DNA of 64,000 nt from an uncultured Bacteroides sp. (GTDB lineage: Bacteria > Bacteroidota > Bacteroidia > Bacteroidales > Bacteroidaceae). Under the pieces are notes generated by a model. The model did no database searches. It was not told where the DNA came from and saw only the letters and a list, made by a program, of their open reading frames with translations. A program made the translations under genes and the position numbers. This document shows, in pieces, positions 45,679 to 54,246 of the stretch (position 1 is its first letter; each line of letters opens with the position of its first letter). The DNA lies in assembly GCA_900544675.1 (NCBI GenBank), contig UQVZ01000003.1, positions 62,001 to 126,000 of the forward strand, read 5' to 3'.

Positions 45679-46566
45679 ATGAGAAAAGAATTTAAGATAG
45701 GATTAGCCGGTATAGCTGCCTTGATTATCTTGTTTTGCGGCATCAAGTATTTGAAGGGCATCAATATGTTTAAGCCCGAAAGCTATTATTTAGTGGAGTT
45801 TGAAAATGTGAACGGACTTCCCGAATCCAGTCCGGTGTTTGCCAATGGCTTTAAAATTGGTCTTGTGCGTGATATCAAATACAATTACCAGCATCCGGGA
45901 CATGTGTTGGTTGGCATCGAGTTGGATCAGAATATGAAAGTGCCTGTAGGAAGCCGTGCCGAACTAGTGACAGAAATGTTGGGAACAGTGAAGATGAATA
46001 TCTTGCTGAACTTGGAGAGTACCGAATATATTTCTCAAAATGATACTATCCCCGGTTTTGCCAATAACGGTCTTTTAGGTGCTGCCGAGTCGGATTTGCT
46101 TCCCAAGCTGCAACAGATGCTTCCGAAGATGGACTCGATTCTGGCTTCGGTAAACAAATTGTTGGCTGATCCTGCTTTGACGCAGACCTTGCACAATGCC
46201 GAGCAGCTTACCTCATCCTTAAATGCGACAAGCCAGCAACTCAATAAACTGATGAGTAACGATGTTCCGCAGATGACCGAAAATGTAAACGCCATTACTG
46301 CCAACCTGAAAACTATCAGCGATAACCTGAAGGGTGTAGACTATGCTTCCACCCTTTCGAAAGTGGATTCTACGCTGGAAAATGTCCGCTTGTTGACAGA
46401 TAAATTGAATCAGAAAGACAATACGCTCGGTTTGTTGATGAACGATTCGTCTCTGTATCAGAACCTGAATGCGACAGCAGCTAACGCTGCCAGCCTGTTG
46501 AAAGATTTGGAGACCCATCCGAAGCGTTACGTTCACTTCTCATTGTTTGGGAAAAAAGATAAATAA
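45679..46566 (+). CDS. mlaD: MCE-domain protein, MlaD family
   Basis: 295 residues. One N-terminal membrane helix (FKIGLAGIAALIILFCGIKYL) and the MCE domain at about 35-115 (YYLVEFENVNGLPESSPVFANGFKIGLVRDI). A long helical region follows, rich in Asn/Leu repeats (AEQLTSSLNATSQQLNKLMSN), as in MlaD/MCE relatives. Periplasmic lipid-trafficking component; the partner ATPase and permease genes are not adjacent here. Co-transcribed with the amidase. The gene symbol reflects the family; an exact MlaD role is not shown. Confidence 0.85.
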   Translation: MRKEFKIGLAGIAALIILFCGIKYLKGINMFKPESYYLVEFENVNGLPESSPVFANGFKIGLVRDIKYNYQHPGHVLVGIELDQNMKVPVGSRAELVTEMLGTVKMNILLNLESTEYISQNDTIPGFANNGLLGAAESDLLPKLQQMLPKMDSILASVNKLLADPALTQTLHNAEQLTSSLNATSQQLNKLMSNDVPQMTENVNAITANLKTISDNLKGVDYASTLSKVDSTLENVRLLTDKLNQKDNTLGLLMNDSSLYQNLNATAANAASLLKDLETHPKRYVHFSLFGKKDK

Positions 46567-46892
46567 CTACGTTATATAGAAATTGTCTAAATAATTTTTA
46601 GACTGGTATATCGGATTGTTTATAGGCTAATTCTTTGATATTCAGTAATAGAATAGAGAAGAATTAGTCTTTGTGCGCTCTGCGGTTTGGTTAATAAGAC
46701 ATTGAAAAACAAACCCTTGCAAATTTACAAATGCGTTGTAATATTCATTGCAAAAGCATTAAAAACAAGGTGTTGAAAACCAATATATTATAGAAGCTTG
46801 AAAAAAAGCAAGCGAAACGGCATTTGTTTTTGTAGAAATAGATTGCGAACTTTGCTTCGTAGAAGTATTGCTTAAAAATAGAGAGAATAAAT
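46567..46892. other. AT-rich gap upstream of dnaA, no origin motif seen
   Basis: The 326-bp stretch is AT-rich and must hold the dnaA promoter, but I see no clear TAnnTTTG with a -33 partner and no TTATCCACA-type DnaA boxes on either strand. It is not supported as oriC from sequence alone. Confidence 0.5.
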
Positions 46893-48299
46893 ATGATTGA
46901 GAACAATCAGGCTATTGTATTGTGGCAACGTTGCCTTAACTTTATTCGGGATAACGTTAATACGACAGCCTTTACTACTTGGTTTGAACCTATCGTTCCT
47001 GTCAAATACGAGGGGAAGGCGTTGACTATTGGAGTTCCGAGTCCTTTCTTCTATGAATACCTGGAAGAAAAGTATGTAGACCTCCTGCGTGCCGCTATTT
47101 ATAAAGAAATAGGGGAGGGCACCGAGTTGATGTATTCCATTCTGACTGATAAGACGAATCACATTGCTATTGATATGAAAGGGACAGAACGCTCTGGCGC
47201 TTTGCCCCCTCAAAAACCTGTGCATGATGGAAATAAGGCTCCTACATTGTTGCAGGCACCTGTCGTTCAGGATTTGGACCCGCATCTGAACCCGAACTAT
47301 AATTTTGAGAACTTTATCAAGGGTACAAGCAATGAGTTTTCGCGTACGGTGGCAGAAACGGTGGCACAGAACCCCGCTCGTACTTTCAATCCTTTATTCT
47401 TGTATGGACCTTCGGGAGTGGGAAAGACCCATCTGGTCACGGCTATAGGCACGCGTATCAAGGAGTTATATCCTGAAAAAAGAGTGTTGTATGTATCCGC
47501 TCATTTGTTTCAGGTTCAGTATACTGACTCAGTACGTACCAATCATTTCAATGATTTCATCAGTTTTTATCAGACGATTGATGTGCTGATAATAGATGAT
47601 ATCCAGGAGTTTGCCGGGATGACGAAGACGCAGAACACGTTCTTCCATATCTTCAATCATCTGCATCAGAACGGGAAACAGCTTATCCTGACTTCCGACC
47701 GTGCTCCGGTGATGTTGCAGGGTATGGAAGACCGTTTGCTGACACGATTCAAGTGGGGTTTGATAGCCGAACTGGAAAAACCCGATATCGAATTGCGTAA
47801 GAATATCTTGCGCAGTAAGATACGCCGCGACGGACTTACGATACCCGAATCGGTTATCTGTTACATTGCAGAGAATGTAAACGAGAGTGTGCGCGAACTG
47901 GAAGGTATTGTAAACTCATTGCTGGTATATTCTATCCAATTGAAGCGAGAAATCAATCTGGAACTGGCTCAGCATATTGTTCAGAAGGCTGTGCGTTGTG
48001 CCGAAGTGAAACCGCTTACCGTCAATGATATCATTGAGAAAGTGTGCAAGCATTATCAGATAGATACTTCTGCCATTCATACCAAGACGCGTAAGCGCGA
48101 AGTGGTGCAGGTCCGCCAGCTTGCCATGTATCTGGCAAAGAAGCATACCGATGTTTCTTCGGGTAAGATCGGTCAGCTCATCGGGAATAAAGACCATGCC
48201 ACGGTGCTTCATGCCTGCAAGATTATTAAGGACCAGGTAGAAGTGGATAAGGCTTTCAAGAGCGAAGTGGAAGAAATCGAAGCCAGTTTGCGCCAATAA
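46893..48299 (+). CDS. dnaA: Chromosomal replication initiator protein DnaA
   Basis: 468 residues, standard length. Domain I at about 1-90 (LWQRCLNFIRDNVNTTAFTTWF). AAA+ domain III with Walker A GPSGVGKTHL near residue 171 and Walker B VLIIDDIQEF. Domain IV holds the DnaA signature near the C-terminus (SSGKIGQLIGNKDHATVLHAC). It binds DnaA boxes and opens the origin. Its neighbours (amidase/MCE upstream, tRNA-Arg downstream) are not the dnaN/gyr cluster seen in other phyla, which is usual for Bacteroidota. Confidence 0.97.
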   Translation: MIENNQAIVLWQRCLNFIRDNVNTTAFTTWFEPIVPVKYEGKALTIGVPSPFFYEYLEEKYVDLLRAAIYKEIGEGTELMYSILTDKTNHIAIDMKGTERSGALPPQKPVHDGNKAPTLLQAPVVQDLDPHLNPNYNFENFIKGTSNEFSRTVAETVAQNPARTFNPLFLYGPSGVGKTHLVTAIGTRIKELYPEKRVLYVSAHLFQVQYTDSVRTNHFNDFISFYQTIDVLIIDDIQEFAGMTKTQNTFFHIFNHLHQNGKQLILTSDRAPVMLQGMEDRLLTRFKWGLIAELEKPDIELRKNILRSKIRRDGLTIPESVICYIAENVNESVRELEGIVNSLLVYSIQLKREINLELAQHIVQKAVRCAEVKPLTVNDIIEKVCKHYQIDTSAIHTKTRKREVVQVRQLAMYLAKKHTDVSSGKIGQLIGNKDHATVLHACKIIKDQVEVDKAFKSEVEEIEASLRQ

Positions 48300-48343
48300 G
48301 GGGTAAGAAAAACAGGTTTAGAGATATTTCTTGGGGAAAAGGG

Positions 48344-48374
48344 TTGCATATATCAAAAGATTGTTGTACCTTTG
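48344..48374 (+). promoter_or_regulatory. tRNA-Arg promoter
   Basis: TTG at 48344-48346, 20-nt spacer and TACCTTTG at 48367-48374; a full-consensus Bacteroidota promoter 20 nt before the tRNA. Confidence 0.75.
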
Positions 48375-48394
48375 CACTCGCAATAAACAAAAGG

Positions 48395-48468
<74 letters not shown>

Positions 48469-48471
48469 CAG

Positions 48472-48512
48472 AAATCAGCAAGTAGTTTTTTCTATTTGCT
48501 GATTTTTGTTTT
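48472..48512 (+). terminator. Terminator after tRNA-Arg
   Basis: AAATCAGCAAGTAG pairs with CTATTTGCTGATTT around a T-rich loop and is followed by TTTTGTTTTT, directly after the tRNA. Confidence 0.8.
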
Positions 48513-48627
48513 TATGCCTTTTTGAAACTTATCCTCTTCGGAATGTTTAACGCTGCCCCGTTTTTAGGCAAAAAGAAAGCGCGAAACCTTGCGGAATCGC
48601 GCTGAGAAACATTTATTTAGATATAAA

Positions 48628-48993
48628 TTATACTCCTAACACAATGTTTGCGTCTATATTCAATTTTTGGCTAATAGCTCTGGCAACCTTCAATGTCGGT
48701 TCGCATTTTCCGGAAATATAATCGCTCAGGCGTGAAGGACTTATTCCAATCAGTTTTGCCAACGATTTCTGGTTGAGTCCCATCTCATACATGCGAAGTT
48801 TAATGACATCGACAAGCTTAGGTTCTTCCAATGCAAAATGCTCATCCGAATAGTCGGCAACAAGATTGGAAAGCAGTTCCAGTTCTATGCTGTTCGGGTC
48901 ATCCAACGGAGTTTCGTCCGTCACCAAAGGGAGTAATTCTTCTACCCTTTTCACTGCCCATTCGTATTGGGTTTTGTTTTCTATCTTTGTCAT
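48628..48993 (-). CDS. higA: HigA-type antitoxin (HTH XRE)
   Basis: 121 residues. The C-terminal half is an XRE helix-turn-helix (MGLNQKSLAKLIGISPSRLSDYISGKCEPTLKVARAISQKL), preceded by about 60 residues that would contact the toxin. It follows the toxin gene by 4 bp, the toxin-first order of HigBA modules. It should neutralise HigB and repress the shared promoter. Symbol given by family and arrangement. Confidence 0.88.
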   Translation of the reverse strand: MTKIENKTQYEWAVKRVEELLPLVTDETPLDDPNSIELELLSNLVADYSDEHFALEEPKLVDVIKLRMYEMGLNQKSLAKLIGISPSRLSDYISGKCEPTLKVARAISQKLNIDANIVLGV

Positions 48994-48997
48994 AGCC

Positions 48998-49294
48998 TTA
49001 TATTTTAGAACAATCTACAATTTTATCATATTCTGAATGAGTGCCAATGAACCGAATATAAACAAATTTAATAGTGAACTTTATCACAACAATCAACCTG
49101 TAATTATTCCCTTTGATGTTGAAGACGTAATGCTGGTTTCCTACGTTATCAACGCTATTAAAGGTCTTTTTTACATCAGCAAAACAAGTCCATTGACTCC
49201 TTTTTACGATAGTTGTCCACTCTTGTAAAGCGACCTTAGCGTCAGGATGCGCTTCTGCATATTCTTTTAATGCTTGTTCTGTAAATATTCGCAT
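48998..49294 (-). CDS. higB: HigB-type toxin (RelE-like mRNA interferase)
   Basis: 98 residues of the type II HigB family. FADVKKTFNSVDNVGNQHYVFNIKGNNYRLIVVIKF is the family hallmark, with basic residues suited to ribosome-dependent mRNA cleavage, and FVYIRFIGTHSEYDKI closes the fold. First gene of a two-gene toxin-antitoxin operon. Promoter with -33 TTG, 19-nt spacer and -7 TACCTTTG (49322-49315). Confidence 0.88.
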   Translation of the reverse strand: MRIFTEQALKEYAEAHPDAKVALQEWTTIVKRSQWTCFADVKKTFNSVDNVGNQHYVFNIKGNNYRLIVVIKFTIKFVYIRFIGTHSEYDKIVDCSKI

Positions 49295-49314
49295 TGCAAT
49301 TCTATCTTTCAGTG

Positions 49315-49322
49315 CAAAGGTA
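49315..49322 (-). promoter_or_regulatory. -7 element of the higBA operon
   Basis: TACCTTTG on the minus strand with TTG 19 nt upstream; 20 nt before the toxin ATG at 49294. Confidence 0.65.
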
Positions 49323-49435
49323 CAAATACAATTCTACTTTTCAAAATTTTATTTTGATATATAAAACTTAGAAGAATAGCGATACCCCGAAAGATACCGC
49401 TATTTTTTTGTTTGTATGCCTCTCTCCGATTACCC

Positions 49436-50191
49436 TTACCCTCTTCTTCGGAATTCGGCACAGACAATAGCTGTGGCGATGGCTACATTCAGTGATTCGC
49501 TGGTTGTTCTTCCTTGCGGATAGTTGGGGATATAAAGACGGTGGGTGATTTGTTGGGCAATCGACGGACTGATGCCGTTTCCTTCGTTTCCCATGACAAT
49601 GATTCCATTCGTGGATAAGGTTTCCTCGTACATGTTGTTCCCGTCTAAGAACGTGCCGAATACAGGTATGTTGGCTTGGGCTTGCTGACGGATGAACTCG
49701 GGCAAGTCGCAATAATGGAATTTCACGCGCGCAATGGCTCCCATGGTTGCCTGTACGGTCTTCGGATTGTAAATATCGGCTGTGCCTGGTGAGCAGAAAA
49801 TGTGTTCGATGCCGAACCAGTCGGCTACTCGTGCGATCGTGCCTACGTTGCCCGGGTCTTGTACATCGTCCAGTGCTAAACATAAACTCTGCGCTGTCAG
49901 GTTCTCGTCCATTGTGTAATGAGGTTGTTCGAATACAGCCAACACCTCTTGCGGTGTTTTCTGCAGGCTGGCTCTTGACAGTTCGTCCGCGCTGACGGCG
50001 ATGATTTCGTCCGCATGAATCCGGGGGTGTTGTTCCAGCCATTCTTCGGTGCCTACAATAAGTCGGCACGTGAAATGTCCTAACAGGTCGCCTACCAGTT
50101 TAGGTCCTTCCGCAATGAAGGCTTCTTCCGTCTTTCTGTTTTTTTTCAACTCAAGCGAGTGGATGTATTTGATTTTGTTTTTACTAAGCAT
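49436..50191 (-). CDS. TrmH/SpoU-family RNA 2'-O-methyltransferase
   Basis: 251 residues from ATG at 50191 (MLSKNKIKYIHSLELKKNR); the longer frame adds eight residues with no family match. Substrate-binding N-domain (TEEAFIAEGPKLVGDLL) and the SPOUT knot: CLALDDVQDPGNVGTIARVADWFG, IVMGNEGNGIS and YIPNYPQGRTTSESLNVAIATAIVCAEFRR are motifs 1-3. Methylates ribose in rRNA or tRNA, most likely 23S rRNA. Divergent from the TamL gene. Confidence 0.92.
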   Translation of the reverse strand: MLSKNKIKYIHSLELKKNRKTEEAFIAEGPKLVGDLLGHFTCRLIVGTEEWLEQHPRIHADEIIAVSADELSRASLQKTPQEVLAVFEQPHYTMDENLTAQSLCLALDDVQDPGNVGTIARVADWFGIEHIFCSPGTADIYNPKTVQATMGAIARVKFHYCDLPEFIRQQAQANIPVFGTFLDGNNMYEETLSTNGIIVMGNEGNGISPSIAQQITHRLYIPNYPQGRTTSESLNVAIATAIVCAEFRRRG

Positions 50192-50256
50192 GTCCGTTCC
50201 GAATAAAAATAACAAATATTACAGACAAAGCTAAGAAGATATTTTCAATTATTCTC

Positions 50257-50264
50257 TATCTTTG
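50257..50264 (+). promoter_or_regulatory. -7 element of the tamL gene
   Basis: TATCTTTG, 33 nt before the ATG at 50298. No -33 TTG at the usual distance. Confidence 0.55.
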
Positions 50265-50297
50265 CAGATAAAATTTGTATTCCTTCGGGCTTGATAT

Positions 50298-52613
50298 ATG
50301 AAAAAAACAGTTGTCATAAAATTCCTACTACCGGTTGTCATGGCGTTATTGGCTGGATGTTCGGTCAATAAGTTCATACCCGAAGGGAGTTATCTGTTGG
50401 ATAATATCAAGATAGAATCGGACAACAAAGAAGTCAAGCCGTCGCAGATGAGCCAGTATGTGCGCCAGTCATCCAATGCCAAATGGTTCAGCCTGGTCAA
50501 GCTCCCGATGTATATTTATAGCGCTTCGGGGTTGGATTCGACGAAGTGGATGAACCGTTTTTGGCGGAAGATAGGCGAGGCGCCTGTCATTTATAATCGC
50601 GGGGAAGCACAGGAAACGCGCGACGAGATAGAGAAGGCCGTGCAGAATATGGGTTATATGGGAGCCGTTGTCGATATGCATGAAGTGCCGTCGGGCAACC
50701 GGATGAAGGTGTATTATTCCATCCGTTCGGGAGAGCCTTATAGCATCGACCGTCTGACATACGATATCCAGGACCGGAAGATAGCGGATTTCCTGGCAAA
50801 GGACTCGGTGCATTCCCGGCTGCATACAGGGATGCGTTTTGATGTAAACGTACTGGATGAGGAACGCCAGCGCATCACGCAGTATCTGCAGAACCGGGGG
50901 TATTACCGTTTCAATAAAGATTTCATTACCTATCAGGCAGACACGATGCTGAATACGCATAAGGTGGGGCTGACCCTGAAATTGTCGCCTTACCGGCGCA
51001 CGAAAGAAGATGCGCCGCAGCCTCATAAGCAATACACATTGCGCAATGTGCATTACGTATTGGGGGTGGATTTTTCCGAATTGTCGGAAGATGCCTTGCG
51101 TGGACTTGACTCAATCTGTTCCGATGGGGTAGGGCTGTATTATGAAGGCAAGTCTTTCTTACGGCCGAAGGTAGTGACTGATTACAATTATTTGCATCCG
51201 GGCGATATGTATCGCAGCCGTAATGTGCAGAATACTTATTCGGCGCTGGCACGCCTGTCGATTCTGAAATATTCGAATATCCGTTTCGATGAGGTGTATG
51301 AGCCCGGCGATTCTGCCCGTCTGGATGCCTATGTCTTTTTGTCGAAGAACAAGAACAAGTCATTGTCGTTCGAGATAGAGGGTACTAACTCGGCAGGTGA
51401 TTTAGGGGCTGCCGCTTCTGTATCCTATACACACCGCAATTTGTTTAAAGGGTCGGAAACATTTACCTTTAAATTGCGCGGGGCATACGAGGCGGTCAGC
51501 GGGCTGGAAGGATATGCCAACAGCCATTACATGGAATACGGTGTGGAGAGCAGCATCAATTTCCCGGAGTTCATGTTCCCTTTCCTGTCTTCCGATTTCA
51601 AGCGCCGTATCCGGGCAACTTCGGAGGTCAGCGTGAAATATAACTGGCAGATTCGTCCGGAGTTCGAACGTACGCTGGCTTCGGCTGCCTGGAGTTACCG
51701 GTGGTCACGCAGGGGGAAAGCCACGCACCGTTTCGACCTGCTGGACATCAACTATATCTATATGCCTTATGTCTCGGACGCGTTCAATGAGTATCTCGAC
51801 CGTATGGACCAGATCAATCCTTTGTTGCGCCATAGTTACGAAGATTTGTTCATTGTCCGTATAGGCTATACCTATACTTATAATAGCGCGGGCGGGGATG
51901 CCATGCAGGCAGCCAAGCGAAATTCTTACTCTATCCGTTTCAACATCGAGGAGTCGGGCAACCTGCTTTACGGGCTTTCGCGCCTGGTGCATAAGAAACC
52001 GAAATACGGGGATGCCTATCAGTTGGCGAATATCGACTTTGCACAATACGTAAAGATGGACATCGACGTGGCAAAGAATTTCGTGATTGATGACCGGAAT
52101 TCGCTGGTGCTTCATGCCGGACTGGGTATTGCCTGCCCGTATGGCAACTCGAAGAGTTTGCCTTTCGAGAAACTTTACTTCTCGGGCGGAGCCAACAGTG
52201 TGCGCGGCTGGCGTGTCCGTTCGTTGGGACCGGGTTCTTACCGGGGAGACGGCAATACGATTGATTATGTCAATCACACGGGCGATATCAAACTCGACCT
52301 GAACATAGAATACCGCACGTACCTGTTTTGGAAACTGAACGGCGCTGTCTTTATCGATGCCGGTAATGTGTGGAATATCCGTGCGCAAGGAGAACAGACC
52401 GAAGGTGTCTTTAAGTTCAACCGCTTCTACAAGCAGTTGGCGGTGGCATACGGGTTGGGTATCCGGTTCGACCTTGATTTCCTGATTCTGCGTTTCGACG
52501 GAGGTATGAAGGCTATTAATCCGATGTACACGGGCAAGGACCGTTATCCGATTGTCTCGCCTGATTTCAAACGGGATTTTGCTTTCCATTTTGCGGTGGG
52601 CTATCCTTTCTGA
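50298..52613 (+). CDS. tamL: BamA/TamA-family outer-membrane protein, lipoprotein type (TamL)
   Basis: 771 residues. The lipoprotein signal MALLAGCSVNKF (Cys near residue 21) is the Bacteroidota TamL feature, absent from proteobacterial TamA. POTRA domains follow (VQNMGYMGAVVDMHEV..., RITQYLQNRGYYRFNKDFI), then the 16-strand barrel from about residue 360 with the conserved FSGGANSVRGWRVRSLGPG segment in the L6 region and the C-terminal RFDGGMKAINP...FAFHFAVGYPF. With TamB it helps lipid or protein transport to the outer membrane; tamB is not in the window. Symbol by family. Confidence 0.88.
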   Translation: MKKTVVIKFLLPVVMALLAGCSVNKFIPEGSYLLDNIKIESDNKEVKPSQMSQYVRQSSNAKWFSLVKLPMYIYSASGLDSTKWMNRFWRKIGEAPVIYNRGEAQETRDEIEKAVQNMGYMGAVVDMHEVPSGNRMKVYYSIRSGEPYSIDRLTYDIQDRKIADFLAKDSVHSRLHTGMRFDVNVLDEERQRITQYLQNRGYYRFNKDFITYQADTMLNTHKVGLTLKLSPYRRTKEDAPQPHKQYTLRNVHYVLGVDFSELSEDALRGLDSICSDGVGLYYEGKSFLRPKVVTDYNYLHPGDMYRSRNVQNTYSALARLSILKYSNIRFDEVYEPGDSARLDAYVFLSKNKNKSLSFEIEGTNSAGDLGAAASVSYTHRNLFKGSETFTFKLRGAYEAVSGLEGYANSHYMEYGVESSINFPEFMFPFLSSDFKRRIRATSEVSVKYNWQIRPEFERTLASAAWSYRWSRRGKATHRFDLLDINYIYMPYVSDAFNEYLDRMDQINPLLRHSYEDLFIVRIGYTYTYNSAGGDAMQAAKRNSYSIRFNIEESGNLLYGLSRLVHKKPKYGDAYQLANIDFAQYVKMDIDVAKNFVIDDRNSLVLHAGLGIACPYGNSKSLPFEKLYFSGGANSVRGWRVRSLGPGSYRGDGNTIDYVNHTGDIKLDLNIEYRTYLFWKLNGAVFIDAGNVWNIRAQGEQTEGVFKFNRFYKQLAVAYGLGIRFDLDFLILRFDGGMKAINPMYTGKDRYPIVSPDFKRDFAFHFAVGYPF

Positions 52614-52646
52614 TTTATTCTACTTAACAATATATCAAACAACAGT

Positions 52647-52877
52647 ATGGACGATATTAAACATGTGTATACGAAAGAGGAACTACGCGAACTGGAGAAC
52701 TGGTTCGAAGGTAAAGAGCTTCCACAAAGTTTAAGGCTGGACAAGGCTACTTATATTCCTAATCTGAAAGATACCTTGTCGCGTTTATGCCAGCAGGCAG
52801 ATGTGTGTTACGAAAATCCAAAGATGCAAGGATGTATCCTTTTGCTGGAACGTATCAAGGCAAAACTGGAGGAATAA
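52647..52877 (+). CDS. Small DUF6965-like protein
   Basis: 76 residues: MDDIKHVYTKEELRELENWFEGK followed by a mostly helical chain ending LLERIKAKLEE. It resembles small Bacteroidales proteins of the DUF6965 type (from memory). No signal peptide. It lies 33 bp after tamL on the same strand and may share its transcript. Function unknown. Confidence 0.65.
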   Translation: MDDIKHVYTKEELRELENWFEGKELPQSLRLDKATYIPNLKDTLSRLCQQADVCYENPKMQGCILLLERIKAKLEE

Positions 52878-52950
52878 GAATGTGGAAAAAGGAAGAGTGA
52901 AGAACGGTCGGTATAAGGAAACCGCCTGGCTCTTCACTCTTTCTTCTTTT

Positions 52951-53691
52951 TTATTGGTCGAAATGTTGTTTGCGAAGCGTGTCTTTCAGCACTTTCGACA
53001 TGGCTTCATTGCCTTCCCGGGTGTAGCGGATGTCGGTGAAAATCTGTGCCAGGGTTTCTTTCTGGTTGATTTCGATAAAGTGCTTGTTTTCGGGCAACGA
53101 CTCCTTGTAGGCATAAATGCGGTCGATGTCCTCTTGGGTATAGTCGTGATATTGCTCTTCATGGATGATGCCTTCCAGGGGAAGACGGTCGGGCTGAGGC
53201 GGACATTCGTCGGGATAGCCCACGGTGATGGTTGCCAGCGGGATGACCAGTTCGGGCAGGTTCAGCACTTCGATAATCTGGTCCGGGTTATAGATGGTGG
53301 TGCCCAGGAAGCATGTGCCCAGTCCGGCGGCTTCGGCAAGGGTGCAGAAGTTTTGCGTCAGCATGATGGCATCGATGCTGGCGTTCATAAACGAGAGCAG
53401 GTTGTCGTATCCCGGTTCGGCTTTGCGCTGGCGGCACCATTTGCTGAAGCGGTTGAAGTCGGCGCAGAAGGTCAGCACCACGGGAGCTTCGGTCAGCATC
53501 GGCTGGTGGAAGTGTGCGGGTGCCAGCCGTTCTTTCATGGCCGGGTCGCGGGTGATGATGACACTGTAAAGCTGCATGTTGCCCATGGTCGGGGCGCGGA
53601 AAGCTTCTTCCAGCAGTCCGTTCAGCAAGTCGGACGGGATGTCGTCTTGCTTGTACTTGCGTATTGTACGTCTGTTTTTGATAGAATCCAT
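52951..53691 (-). CDS. NfsA-like nitroreductase (FMN-dependent)
   Basis: 246 residues. The start MDSIKNRRTIRKYKQDDIPSDLLNGLLEEAFRAPTMGNMQ is the classic nitroreductase FMN-binding segment (RRTIRxY...APTxGNxQ). SIDAIMLTQNFCTLAEAAGLGTCFLG and LATITVGYPDE are the central and late motifs. Likely reduces nitroaromatics, quinones or flavins with NADPH. -7 element TAACTTTG at 53723-53716. Confidence 0.9.
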   Translation of the reverse strand: MDSIKNRRTIRKYKQDDIPSDLLNGLLEEAFRAPTMGNMQLYSVIITRDPAMKERLAPAHFHQPMLTEAPVVLTFCADFNRFSKWCRQRKAEPGYDNLLSFMNASIDAIMLTQNFCTLAEAAGLGTCFLGTTIYNPDQIIEVLNLPELVIPLATITVGYPDECPPQPDRLPLEGIIHEEQYHDYTQEDIDRIYAYKESLPENKHFIEINQKETLAQIFTDIRYTREGNEAMSKVLKDTLRKQHFDQ

Positions 53692-53715
53692 AATTCGATA
53701 GGTTTAGTTTGCAAG

Positions 53716-53723
53716 CAAAGTTA
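53716..53723 (-). promoter_or_regulatory. -7 element of the nitroreductase gene
   Basis: TAACTTTG on the minus strand, 25 nt before the ATG at 53691. Confidence 0.55.
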
Positions 53724-53762
53724 GGAAAAAAACTCGATACTCCGTGCGGTTGGGCATTGTTT

Positions 53763-53846
53763 TCAGCCCTGTTTTGTTTCCCGTATGATTCTTGCCGGAA
53801 CGCCTCCTACAATGACATTGTTTGGGTTTCCGATACGGCTTGCCTG
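53763..53846 (-). pseudogene. 3' remnant of a hexapeptide-repeat acetyltransferase
   Basis: Twenty-seven codons before TGA read QASRIGNPNNVIVG and then GVPARIIRETKQG, the typical C-terminal end of left-handed beta-helix acetyltransferases (N-V-I-V-G-G-V-P-A-R-I-I-R). In-frame sequence upstream does not continue the fold and soon meets a stop, so only the tail survives. It lies in a 555-bp gap with no intact gene. Confidence 0.65.
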
Positions 53847-54028
53847 CATACCTTGAGGTCGGATGCCTGAAATACGCCGAAACCTTCCATCGGCATTTCA
53901 ACTCCGCTATGCAATCGAATTGAAAAGAATGCCTATACGGATTCAGCTTGACAGGCAAGTTGATACGGAGGAGATTCAAGTCCAATCAGTCGTGCAATCG
54001 GTCTCACCGAAAGGGTAAAGTAATTGCG

Positions 54029-54198
54029 TCGGGCAGGACAAATAATAGCCTTGCCCGATGCAGCTGTTTGTTGTGCCCGACCCGGTTAATCAGGACTGGA
54101 GTTGTAGCCTGTCGGGATTGCAGTACTTCTATAGCAAGGACTGCAGTCCTTGCCTGTTGCGACTGGGCGAGTACTGGCTTGCATGGTACAATGCAAGC
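54029..54198. repeat. Run of hairpins in the 53692-54246 gap
   Basis: Three inverted repeats in 170 bp. TCGGGCA/TGCCCGA (54029-54035 and 54052-54058), the perfect 20-bp palindrome GCAAGGACTGCAGTCCTTGC (54134-54153), and GCTTGCAT/ATGCAAGC around GGTACA (54177-54198). No coding sequence I trust. Could be a decayed mobile element or structured RNA. Otherwise the gap holds only the nitroreductase promoter and the acetyltransferase remnant. Confidence 0.55.
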
Positions 54199-54246
54199 AG
54201 CAATACACGGAAAGATGACAGCATTCTATTGTCTTTTTCATCTTGG

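Noticed and set aside
46567..46892. Possible oriC next to dnaA.
   Set aside because: AT-rich, but no DnaA boxes or repeated 13-mers were found.
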